DNA from: Streptomyces chattanoogensis
GTDB taxonomy: Bacteria; Actinomycetota; Actinomycetes; Streptomycetales; Streptomycetaceae
Direction of reading: 5' to 3'
DNA length: 15,850 nucleotides
Assembly: GCF_001294335.1 (NCBI RefSeq)
Contig: NZ_LGKG01000191.1
Span: forward strand, 1 to 15,850
Part shown: piece after piece, positions 6,064 to 12,799 of the stretch
Position numbering within the stretch: the stretch's first letter is position 1
Layout: each line of letters starts with the position of its first letter
The notes under the pieces: model-generated
The model's input: only the letters and a program-made list of their open reading frames with translations
Told to the model about the DNA's origin: nothing
The model's database searches: none
Position numbers and translations under genes: made by a program

Positions 6064-7470
6064 GTGATCCCCGAAAATCTGGTCCAGCGGGCCGAGGAGT
6101 ACGTCGACTCGGGCGCCTTCTTCGCCGAGCTGAGCGCCATGGTCGCGTATCCGACGGAGAGCACCCGCCCGCACAGTTACCTTGCCGTTAAGGCATACCT
6201 GGATGAGATCCTCGTGCCCGCGCTGACCCAACTCGGCTGCTCCGTCGCCGAGTACGCCAACCCGGACCCCTCGGGCGGCCCGTTCCTCGTCGGCACGCGG
6301 GTGGAGTCCCCCAAGCTCCCGACGCTGCTGTGCTACGGCCACGCCGACGTGGTGGACGGCCATGCCGGGCAGTGGAGCAACGGCCGCGACCCGTGGACCC
6401 TGACCGCCGACGGCGACCGCTGGTACGGCCGCGGGGCGGCCGACAACAAGGGGCAGCACCTGGTCAACCTCGCGGCGCTGCGGCTGCTGCTGGCCGAGCA
6501 GGGGTCACTCGGTTTCAACCTGACCTTTCTGTTCGAGACCGGTGAGGAGATCGGCTCGCCGGGCCTGGCCGCCTTCGCCGCCGCGCACCGCGAGGAGCTG
6601 CGGGCCGACGTGCTGATCGCCTCGGACGGGCCGCGCCTGGACGCGGCGACGCCGACGCTCTTCCTCGGGGCGCGCGGCGGCGTCAGGCTCCTGCTCGACG
6701 TCGATCTGCGGCCGGACGCGTACCACTCCGGCAACTGGGGCGGCCTGCTGCGCAACCCCGCCACCACCCTGGCCGGTGCCCTCGCGAGCCTCGTCGACGG
6801 GCACGGCCGTATCCAGGTCCCCGCACTGCGGCCGCCCGGCCTCCCGGACCAGGTGCGGGAGGCGCTCACCGGTGTCGCGGTCGGGGGAAGTCCCGGCGAC
6901 CCGGTCCCCGACGAGGGGTGGGGCGAGCCCGGCCTGACCCCCGCCGAGCGGCTCTACGGCTGGAACACCCTTGAGGTCCTCTCGCTCGGCTCGGCCGACA
7001 TCGACCACCCGGTCAACGCGATCCCCGGACGGGCACGCGCCGCCCTGCAGCTGCGGTACGTCGCCGGCACCGAGGTGAGCCGCGTGCGGGAGGCCATCGC
7101 CGAGCACCTGGCCGCCCACGGGTACCCGATGGTCGAGGTCACCGTCCACCGCAGCTTTCCCGCCGGCCGAACGCCGCTCGACGACCCGTGGGTCGACTGG
7201 GCCAGGACGGCGCTGGAGCAGGTCACCGACCGGCCCGTCGCCGTCCTGCCCAACATCGGCGGCTCACTGCCCCACCACGTCTTCACCGACATCCTCGGCC
7301 TGCCCGCCCTGTGGCTGCCGCACTCCTACCCCGGCTGTCTGCAGCACGCACCCGACGAGCACCTGCTCGGCACGATCGCCCGCGAGGGCATCGTGCTGGC
7401 CGCCACGCTCTTCCATGCCCTCGGCCAGGCCCCGGCCCACCTCCCGCTCCCCGTCCCCCGCTCGGCCTGA
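6064..7470 (+). CDS. M20-family metallopeptidase
   Basis: A 468-residue enzyme with all expected M20 zinc-site elements: GHADVVDG (His93, Asp95), GRGAADNKGQ (Asp127, bridging ligand), ETGEEIGSPG (Glu161 catalytic base, Glu162 ligand), ASDGPR (Asp188) and LQHAPDEH (His428). A lid/dimerisation domain occupies roughly residues 200-355. Such enzymes hydrolyse the amide bond of dipeptides, N-acyl or N-carbamoyl amino acids or similar compounds. Length and the SDGP and HAPDEH variants suit the dipeptidase/acyl-amino-acid hydrolase branch. No signal peptide is visible, so it is cytosolic and should act on imported substrate. The start is the GTG at 6064, with AGGAG nine bases upstream. An MFS transporter follows 36 bp downstream, and a LysR gene is divergent. 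Confidence 0.9.
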   Translation: MIPENLVQRAEEYVDSGAFFAELSAMVAYPTESTRPHSYLAVKAYLDEILVPALTQLGCSVAEYANPDPSGGPFLVGTRVESPKLPTLLCYGHADVVDGHAGQWSNGRDPWTLTADGDRWYGRGAADNKGQHLVNLAALRLLLAEQGSLGFNLTFLFETGEEIGSPGLAAFAAAHREELRADVLIASDGPRLDAATPTLFLGARGGVRLLLDVDLRPDAYHSGNWGGLLRNPATTLAGALASLVDGHGRIQVPALRPPGLPDQVREALTGVAVGGSPGDPVPDEGWGEPGLTPAERLYGWNTLEVLSLGSADIDHPVNAIPGRARAALQLRYVAGTEVSRVREAIAEHLAAHGYPMVEVTVHRSFPAGRTPLDDPWVDWARTALEQVTDRPVAVLPNIGGSLPHHVFTDILGLPALWLPHSYPGCLQHAPDEHLLGTIAREGIVLAATLFHALGQAPAHLPLPVPRSA

Positions 7471-7506
7471 CGACCGTCGGCCCGGCGCCTGCCGGAAGGA
7501 CCCGCG

Positions 7507-8826
7507 ATGACCGAAGCCTCCCCTCAACCCGTCCGGCCGGGGACGTCCCCGGCCGCGCCCCCGAGACCAGCGTCCGCCCGGCGCGCGATAGCGGCGGCGA
7601 CCATCGGCAACGCCCTCGAGTTCTTCGACCTCGCCCTGTACGCGCTGATGGCGACGTACATCGGCAGAGCCTTCTTCCCCGACGACAACCCCGGCATACA
7701 ACTCATCCAGACCTACGCCGTGTTCGGCATCACCTATCTGGTCCGCCCGGTCGGCGGCCTGCTGCTCGGCTCGTACGCCGACCGGCAGGGGCGCAAGAAG
7801 TCGCTGATGCTGTCGATCCGGCTGATGGTGCTCGGCACCGCGCTGATGGCGTTCATGCCCGGCTACGCCACGCTGGGGTTCTGCGCGCCGCTGGGCATAG
7901 TGCTCGCCCGGCTGGTCCAGGGCTTCGCGGCCGGTGGCGAATTCGGCGCCGCCACCTCCTTCCTGGTCGAGCAGGACAACCGGCGCAAGAGCTTCTTCGG
8001 CAGCTTCCAGTTCGCCAGCCAGGGACTCGCCACCGTGCTGGCCTCCGCATTCGCCACGGGTCTGACCGCGACGCTGTCCGATGCCCAGATGACGGCCTGG
8101 GGCTGGCGGGTGCCGTTCGTCTTCGGCCTCCTGGTCGGCCCGGCCGGCTATGTCATACGCCGCTGCGTCGAGGAGTCGCCCGCGATGGCGCAGCTGCCGG
8201 CGGTGCCGGAGCGCGGGGAGACGCCGTCGCCGATCCGCTCGGTGTTCCGCCGCCACTGGGGCGGCCTCCTGGTCGCCGGCGGGGCCCTGATGGTCTCCAC
8301 CGCACTCAACTACACCCTGCAGTACCTGCCCACCTTCGCGATCAAGGAACTCGGCCTGGACGACTCGCTGTCGTTCACCGCCCTGCTCATCACCGGCGTC
8401 ATCCTCACCTTCGGGACTCCGGTCGTGGGCCTGCTCGCCGACCGCTTCGGCCGGCTGCGGATCATGGTCCCCGCCGCAGCCCTCATCGGCCTGAGCGCCG
8501 TCCCGCTGTTCATCTGGCTCACCAGGGCACCGTCCTTCCCGGTACTCGCGCTGTGCATGACGGCCCTCGGCCTCCTGAAGGCGACGTACTTCGGAGCGCT
8601 GCCCTCGGTGATGTCCGACGCCTTCCCGGTGCAGGCCCGCGCGACCGGGCTCGCGTTCAGCTACAACACCACGGTCGCCCTCTTCGGCGGCTTCACCCCC
8701 ACGATCGCCGCGGCACTGGTCACGGCGACCGGCTCCCAGGTCTCACCGGGCTACTACCTGACGGCCGTCTCCGCCCTGAGCATCGCTGCGCTGGCGGGCG
8801 GGCGACGGGTCCGAGGCATCCGCTGA
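7507..8826 (+). CDS. MFS transporter, metabolite:H+ symporter (MHS) family
   Basis: A 439-residue, twelve-helix transporter. Diagnostic MHS features are the opening ATIGNALEFFDLALYALMAT, the loop 2-3 motif GSYADRQGRKKSL (Asp92, Arg96), RLVQGFAAGGEFGAATSFLV in helix 4-5, the WGWRVPFVFG segment, and a repeat of the loop motif as LLADRFGRLR in the second half. Relatives import dicarboxylates, proline/betaine, shikimate or aromatic acids with protons; the substrate here is unknown. GGAAGGA lies six bases before the ATG. The close spacing after the M20 gene indicates an operon in which the transporter brings in the compound that the peptidase cleaves, or recovers a related one. The N-terminal 25 residues are Pro/Ala-rich and cytoplasmic. 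Confidence 0.9.
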   Translation: MTEASPQPVRPGTSPAAPPRPASARRAIAAATIGNALEFFDLALYALMATYIGRAFFPDDNPGIQLIQTYAVFGITYLVRPVGGLLLGSYADRQGRKKSLMLSIRLMVLGTALMAFMPGYATLGFCAPLGIVLARLVQGFAAGGEFGAATSFLVEQDNRRKSFFGSFQFASQGLATVLASAFATGLTATLSDAQMTAWGWRVPFVFGLLVGPAGYVIRRCVEESPAMAQLPAVPERGETPSPIRSVFRRHWGGLLVAGGALMVSTALNYTLQYLPTFAIKELGLDDSLSFTALLITGVILTFGTPVVGLLADRFGRLRIMVPAAALIGLSAVPLFIWLTRAPSFPVLALCMTALGLLKATYFGALPSVMSDAFPVQARATGLAFSYNTTVALFGGFTPTIAAALVTATGSQVSPGYYLTAVSALSIAALAGGRRVRGIR

Positions 8827-9180
8827 GCGGGCGTGCGCAGATGCCCGAAGTGACGCCGGATCAACGCCCGTATCACCGGGGGCTGAACGCGGCACGCGGC
8901 GCAGCCCACACGTTCGGCGCACGATGCGACTGAGTCACATTCGTTACAAACGTTACGGATGAACGCAATAGTAACTTTCTAGATTTTTTGCCGCGGCCAC
9001 CCCCCTTCGGAACGCCAACTCCGGTGTTTCGTCCCCACCTCGACAGACCATGACGTTTCCCGCTCTGGGATCACGCCCTGGCGAGGTGCGACGAACCCGG
9101 TGCGGGGACCCGATGCGCCGCACTCCCCCCACGAATCGGCGCGGCCCCGAGCGGCCGATGCCCGACTGATAGGAGACCGT
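8827..9180 (+). promoter_or_regulatory. 354-bp gene-free leader with candidate promoters
   Basis: No gene is seen. The middle (8938-8990) is strikingly AT-rich for this genome and contains two CGTTAC copies (8942-8947, 8951-8956), an inverted GTAAC at 8971-8975 and a TAGATT -10-like hexamer at 8980-8985 without a clear -35. Downstream, GGAAC (9009-9013) is followed after 16 bases by CGTC (9030-9033), the spacing and sequence of an ECF (SigE-type) promoter. Either could drive the secreted protein gene at 9181, leaving a leader of about 140-190 bases. Confidence 0.4.
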
Positions 9181-10206
9181 GTGTCCACGCAACTGCAGAC
9201 CGAGCTCACTCCGGGCCGGCGCAAGAGCAGTCTGGTGGCCGGGGCACTCGCCACCGCGTTCCTCACCGGCATATCCCTGATCGGCACCCAGACCCCCGCT
9301 TTCGCCGACGACGGTCAGCCCGCGAAGGTCGCCGACGGCACCTACGAGTCCGACCAGGACGTCCTCGCCGCGATGGAGAAGACGGATCCGGTCAACTCCG
9401 CGGAATCCTCCATGGGGTATCCGGCCGGGGTGGACAAGGACAAGGACGGCAACGTCAAGGCGTTCACCCTGGCGGACGTGCAGGGCAAGTACGACCCCGA
9501 ACAGGCCGTCAAGGACGCCCAGGCGGCGGCGACGCAGTACGCGGCCGACGAGAAGCACTCGGCGCCGCTGCGGGAGAGCGCCAAGCACCTGGCCGACGGA
9601 TGGTCCGATGCGACCAAGCCCAGCGGCACCGAAATCCGCCAGAACACCAAGGACAGCTCACTGTCCGGCGGGCAGAGCGCCGAGCAGTACTGCAACATGA
9701 CCAACAAGGACCCGCAGAGCCCGTATTACGGACAGGCGGCGCCCTGCATGTTCGTCGGGAAGGTCGACGAGAAGTACCCGCAGCGGGGCGCCAGCGACGG
9801 CCTCACCGGCGAGGGCAAGCTCACCTACAAGGTCACGGCGTCCGTCGCCGACGAGCAGAGCACGACCGAGGGCTGGCAGGTGGGCGGCAAGATCACGCCC
9901 ACGATCAGCGGCGACGGCGCATCGGTCGGCGGCGAGGCCAGCTTCACCTACAGCTACAGCTCCACCTCGACCACCAAGGTGCAGAACACCCGGGAGTCGG
10001 ACGTCGAGATCAACGTGCCGCAGGGCAAGAAGGGCTATCTGGAGGGCCGGGCCAACGGCGCCACCTACACCGGCTACATCGTCGTCCGCGACCTCGACAC
10101 CAGCACCAACCAGGAACATGTCGTAGCCATCCCCGCACGGGTCTTCATCCAGGCCCCCGGCAGCAGCAGCTCGGTCACCTGGGTCAAGCGCCTCACCGGC
10201 GCGTAA
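9181..10206 (+). CDS. Secreted aerolysin/ETX-MTX2-like protein
   Basis: A 341-residue exported protein. Residues 1-42 form a signal peptide: GRRKSSL, then a hydrophobic stretch (LVAGALATAFLTGISLIG) and AFA before Asp43. The twin Arg makes Tat export conceivable. Residues 43-170 are helical and acidic. Cys171 and Cys189 bracket YCNMTNKDPQSPYYG and probably form a disulfide. Residues 211-303 show the pattern of aerolysin-type beta-pore formers: long alternating Ser/Thr-rich strands (KLTYKVTASVADEQSTTEGW, GGEASFTYSYSSTSTTKVQN), a Gly/Ala/Val-rich connecting segment (about 240-250) as a possible insertion loop, then INVPQGKKGYLEGRANG resembling the VPP-type segment of ETX/MTX2 proteins. I chose the GTG at 9181 because AGGAG lies five bases upstream. 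Toxic, defensive or structural roles are all possible; no receptor-binding lectin domain is visible. Confidence 0.65.
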   Translation: MSTQLQTELTPGRRKSSLVAGALATAFLTGISLIGTQTPAFADDGQPAKVADGTYESDQDVLAAMEKTDPVNSAESSMGYPAGVDKDKDGNVKAFTLADVQGKYDPEQAVKDAQAAATQYAADEKHSAPLRESAKHLADGWSDATKPSGTEIRQNTKDSSLSGGQSAEQYCNMTNKDPQSPYYGQAAPCMFVGKVDEKYPQRGASDGLTGEGKLTYKVTASVADEQSTTEGWQVGGKITPTISGDGASVGGEASFTYSYSSTSTTKVQNTRESDVEINVPQGKKGYLEGRANGATYTGYIVVRDLDTSTNQEHVVAIPARVFIQAPGSSSSVTWVKRLTGA

Positions 10207-10215
10207 CAGACCGGC

Positions 10216-10235
10216 CGGGTGCGGCGCCGCACCCG
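10216..10235 (+). terminator. Palindromic hairpin after the secreted protein gene
   Basis: A perfect 20-bp GC-rich palindrome begins ten bases after the stop codon at 10206. As RNA it would form a tight stem with a minimal loop. There is no T-run. Confidence 0.5.
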
Positions 10236-10251
10236 CACTGATACGCGATGA

Positions 10252-10281
10252 GGGCAGGGCCGGCACACGTCGGCCCTGCCC
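10252..10281 (+). terminator. Second hairpin terminator
   Basis: GGGCAGGGCCG (10252-10262) pairs perfectly with CGGCCCTGCCC (10271-10281) around an eight-base loop. Together with the palindrome just upstream it should insulate the secreted protein gene from the small zinc-ribbon gene that follows. Confidence 0.7.
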
Positions 10282-10302
10282 AGCAGCCGCCTCGCCTCAC
10301 AT

Positions 10303-10338
10303 GCCCATACCCGTGCCCATACCCGTGCCCATGCCCGG
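10303..10338. repeat. 12-bp tandem repeat, three copies
   Basis: GCCCATACCCGT occurs at 10303-10314 and 10315-10326, with a third copy differing at two positions at 10327-10338. The repeat lies in the leader of the zinc-ribbon gene. It would encode a Met/Pro/Ile/Val run if read from the ATG at 10301, but that frame overlaps the next gene without a ribosome binding site. Confidence 0.75.
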
Positions 10339-10424
10339 TCCGGGGACGTGCATATGCTGCTCGCCGCGCAGAGTGTGTGCGAGACGGGTGCGCCACTTCG
10401 GCGACTCCTGGGAAAGGTGGAGGA

Positions 10425-10652
10425 ATGGCCAAACCTGTTCGCGCGGCTCTCGGCGGCGTGTGGATCAAGTGCAACTTCTGTCAGGGCGATCTGTTCAGGG
10501 ACCGTGAGGTGAAGCTCAACAGCTCCGGCATGGAGTTCATGAACCTGAGCTGGGCAAACGAGTCGGCAACCGGGCTGATCTGCTGGCACTGCGGCTATGT
10601 GCACCTGTTCGTGAACCGGGACCTCGAACTGTACAAACAGAAGAAGGGCTAG
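10425..10652 (+). CDS. Small zinc-ribbon protein
   Basis: A 75-residue protein with two CxxC knuckles, Cys16-Asn-Phe-Cys19 and Cys53-Trp-His-Cys56, separated by a 33-residue segment (DLFRDREVKLNSSGMEFMNL, then SWANESATGLI). The second knuckle is followed by GYVHLFVNRDLELYKQKKG. Spacing and length fit a free-standing zinc ribbon, a fold that usually binds nucleic acid or a protein partner; similar short proteins occur widely in Streptomyces without known function. I chose the ATG at 10425 because AAGG (10414-10417) and GGAGG (10419-10423) lie upstream; the longer frame from 10248 begins in the terminator and repeat region. It is separated from the secreted protein by two hairpins and converges with secY. 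Its role is unknown. Confidence 0.75.
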   Translation: MAKPVRAALGGVWIKCNFCQGDLFRDREVKLNSSGMEFMNLSWANESATGLICWHCGYVHLFVNRDLELYKQKKG

Positions 10653-10741
10653 GGGGCCGGGCGCCCGGGTGAGGAACGCTGACGAACGGGACAGAGGGAG
10701 CAGGTACTGGTTGGCGGCCAGGAGGCAGAGCAGCTGACGGC

Positions 10742-10759
10742 GACGAGGACGATGCGCAT
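10742..10759 (-). pseudogene. Vestigial adk start directly after secY
   Basis: The SecY stop (TGA, 10761-10759) overlaps an ATG (10759-10757) whose frame begins MRIVLVAVS. Streptomyces adenylate kinase begins MRIVLVGPPGAGKGTQ, and adk directly follows secY in the ribosomal-protein operon. After the sixth residue the resemblance ends: there is no Walker A GxxGxGKGT, and the frame runs on as low-quality sequence to a stop at about 10649. This looks like the cut-off 5' end of adk carried along with secY. The match is short, so chance cannot be fully excluded, but the position is exactly that expected. Confidence 0.6.
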
Positions 10760-12066
10760 CAGCGGAGGAATCCTTCGTAGTTGCGCTGCTGAAGCCGGCT
10801 CTCGATCTGCTTCACGGTCTCCAGGCCCACACTCACGATGATGAGGATGCTCGTCCCGCCGAACGGGAAGTTCTGGTTCGCGTGGAACAGCACCAACTCC
10901 ATTGTGGGTACGAGCGCTATCAGCCCCAGATACAGCGAGCCCGGCCACGTGATCCGGTTGAGCACGTAGCCGAGGTACTCGGCCGTCGGGCGACCAGCCC
11001 GGATACCCGGGACGAAGCCACCGTGCTTCTTCATGTTGTCAGCGACTTCTTCGGGGTTGAAGCTGATGGCGACGTAGAAGAAGGCGAAGAACACGATCAA
11101 CAAGACGTACACGGCGAGGTAGACGGGGTGGTCTCCCTTGGTGAAGACGGTGGCGATCCAGGCCGCCCATGGCGCCTTCGACCCGCTGAACCGTGCGATG
11201 AGCGCCGGGATGGAGAGCAGCGACGACGCGAAGATGACGGGAATCACGCCCGCCTGATTCACCTTGAGCGGGATGTAAGTCGACGTACCGCCGTAGGACC
11301 GGCGCCCGATCATGCGCTTCGCGTACTGCACCGGGATGCGCCGCTGCGCCTGCTCGACGAAGACCACCAGGGCGACCATCGCCACGCCCACCAGGATCAC
11401 CGCGAAGAACTCGATCCAGCCGCCGGCGAGCTTGCCCTGGAGCTTGACCTGCCACAGCGCGCCCGGGAAGCGGGCGGCGATCGAGATGAACATCAGGATC
11501 GACATGCCGTTGCCGATACCGCGGTCGGTGACCAGCTCACCGAGCCACATGGTCAGGCAGGTGCCGGCGGTCATCGTGATCACCATGGTGATGGTGGTGA
11601 AGACCGAGTCGTCGGGCACGATCTGGCGCGTGCAGCCCTGGAAGAGCGAACCGGCGCGGGCGGCGGCCACCAGGGCGGTGCCCTCCAGGGCGGCGAGCGC
11701 CACGGTCAGATAGCGGGTGTACTGGGTGATCTTCGCCTGGCCGGTCTGCCCCTCTTTCTTCAGGGCCTCCAGTCGCGGGATCACGACGGTCAGCAGCTGG
11801 AGGATGATGCTCGCCGTGATGTACGGCATGATCCCCAGCGCGAAGACCGTGATCTGCAGCAGCGCACCACCGCTGAACATGTTCACCAGGCCGAACAACC
11901 CGCTGTTGGCGTGGGTCCGCTCCGTGCAGAACTCGACGTTCGCGTAGTTCACCCCGGGGACCGGGACATGCGTCCCGATCCGGTAGAGCACGATGACGCC
12001 CAATGTGAACAGCAGCTTCTTGCGCAGGTCGGGCGTCTTGAACGCTCGGGCGAACGCGGTGAGCAC
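10759..12066 (-). CDS. secY: Solitary SecY translocase subunit (second copy likely)
   Basis: A complete 435-residue SecY, the ten-helix channel subunit of the Sec translocon. It begins VLTAFARAFKTPDLRKKLLF and contains GLFGLVNMFSGGALLQ (plug region), FALGIMPYITASIILQLLTV, TDRGIGNGMSILMFISI, the basic loop AQRRIPVQYAKRMIGRRSYG and the NPEEVADNMKKHGGFVPGIR loop, ending IESRLQQRNYEGFLR. Length and motifs match the essential actinobacterial protein and no frame damage is visible. The start is the GTG at 12066 with AGGAGG four bases upstream, the same style of start used by the operon copy in Streptomyces. None of its usual neighbours (rplO before, intact adk and map after) is present, so this is probably a paralogue. 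A sigma/anti-sigma-like pair lies upstream on the same strand, 252 bp away. Confidence 0.93.
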   Translation of the reverse strand: MLTAFARAFKTPDLRKKLLFTLGVIVLYRIGTHVPVPGVNYANVEFCTERTHANSGLFGLVNMFSGGALLQITVFALGIMPYITASIILQLLTVVIPRLEALKKEGQTGQAKITQYTRYLTVALAALEGTALVAAARAGSLFQGCTRQIVPDDSVFTTITMVITMTAGTCLTMWLGELVTDRGIGNGMSILMFISIAARFPGALWQVKLQGKLAGGWIEFFAVILVGVAMVALVVFVEQAQRRIPVQYAKRMIGRRSYGGTSTYIPLKVNQAGVIPVIFASSLLSIPALIARFSGSKAPWAAWIATVFTKGDHPVYLAVYVLLIVFFAFFYVAISFNPEEVADNMKKHGGFVPGIRAGRPTAEYLGYVLNRITWPGSLYLGLIALVPTMELVLFHANQNFPFGGTSILIIVSVGLETVKQIESRLQQRNYEGFLR

Positions 12067-12077
12067 GGTGCCTCCTG

Positions 12078-12108
12078 CGCCTCCCGGCACTTTCAGGGCA
12101 GGGAGGCG
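12078..12108 (-). promoter_or_regulatory. Hairpin in the secY leader next to the ribosome binding site
   Basis: CGCCTCCC (12078-12085) pairs with GGGAGGCG (12101-12108) around a 15-base loop. In the minus-strand transcript this stem ends one base before the AGGAGG that serves the GTG at 12066. It might affect translation or be a remnant of upstream operon sequence. No riboswitch class is recognised, and the 210 bp between it and the upstream gene contain no gene. Confidence 0.35.
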
Positions 12109-12318
12109 ACGGTCTTGAGGATCAACGGATACGTAGCGGCTGTACTGCGCGGAGCTCGCCCGCACGGCGGTTCCGAGGCAGGCCCCGTGGCCGACTTGGC
12201 TGCCCAGGGGCGCGGTGCGCACGCAAGCGAAGTCGCCGTCTCCCTCTCGCCCAGGTGCACGGACACTGGGCTTCCGTACACACTCATCGGGACCGCTTGA
12301 ACGCGGCCAGGCAGGGCG

Positions 12319-12789
12319 CTACCTGGCGGTCGAGGTTTGTGCCGGCGGAACCGGACCGGTAGTTGAGGCGCAGGTCGGCATCGGCACCGGCCTGGGGGAT
12401 GCCGTACGGGTGGGCATCGGAGGCCCGGGGACCGAGGGGCGATACGGCATCGGCACCGGCCGGGAGATTGACGTGCAGGTCGGCATCGGCGCCTTCGGGG
12501 CACGGGGCACGGGGCCGGGTGTCGTCGGCATCGGGACCGACTCGGCGGGGGTGCCGGGGCGGCGCTGAGGTCCGGTGGAGCCGTCCTGGGCGAAGGAGCT
12601 CGGCAGGACCATCAGTCCGACTCCGAGCCCGGCAACGGTCAGCACGGATCCCGTGGCTGTCCAGGCCGCTCGGGCCCGCCGGCGTGCGCGAACGCCGGCG
12701 TGCAGTCGGTCTCGGTGCCGGTCCTCATAGAGCGTGTCCTCCTGGCTGTCGCGCATCATCCGCGCCAGCTCCTGCTCGAAGTGATCCAT
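12319..12789 (-). CDS. One-helix membrane protein, probable anti-sigma factor
   Basis: A 156-residue protein encoded ten bases after the ECF sigma gene and preceded by GGAGGGA. The N-terminal 42 residues (MDHFEQELARMMRDSQEDTL, then a run rich in Arg and His) are cytoplasmic and contain no HxxxCxxC zinc motif. A single membrane helix spans about residues 43-62 (TATGSVLTVAGLGVGLMVL). The outside part, from residue 68 on, is low-complexity Pro/Met/Thr: RPVPMP and PMPTC recur at 23- and 35-residue offsets. Position, topology and the short N-terminal helical region suit a membrane anti-sigma factor holding the adjacent sigma, with the tail as a surface or stress sensor. No family signature was recognised, so this role is inferred from context. 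Confidence 0.6.
   Translation of the reverse strand: MDHFEQELARMMRDSQEDTLYEDRHRDRLHAGVRARRRARAAWTATGSVLTVAGLGVGLMVLPSSFAQDGSTGPQRRPGTPAESVPMPTTPGPVPRAPKAPMPTCTSISRPVPMPYRPSVPGPPMPTRTASPRPVPMPTCASTTGPVPPAQTSTAR
12370..12490. repeat. Imperfect repeats encoding the Pro/Met tail
   Basis: A 16-bp string, GCAGGTCGGCATCGGC, occurs at 12370-12385 and 12475-12490 (105 bp, 35 codons apart). GGCATCGGCACCGGCC occurs at 12377-12392 and 12446-12461 (69 bp, 23 codons apart). Both offsets are multiples of three, so expansion keeps the minus-strand frame and lengthens the extracytoplasmic tail of the putative anti-sigma factor. Confidence 0.7.
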
Positions 12790-12799
12790 AGCTCCCTCC

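Noticed and set aside
7188..8933. Long plus-strand frame (581 codons) across the M20/MFS boundary
   Set aside because: It is an out-of-frame shadow of two well-supported genes and is dominated by Arg, Pro and Gly.
10301..10507. Plus-strand frame starting MPIPVPIPVPMPGPG
   Set aside because: It is produced by the 12-bp tandem repeat, has no ribosome binding site, and runs out of frame into the zinc-ribbon gene.
10882..12300. Long plus-strand frame opposite secY (472 codons)
   Set aside because: It is the antisense shadow of an unmistakable SecY gene and is rich in His, Arg and Gln with no domain.
12215..12568. Plus-strand frame with repeated VGIG units
   Set aside because: The units are the antisense of the Pro/Met repeats. 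The minus-strand gene has a ribosome binding site, membrane helix and operon context, while the plus frame has none.
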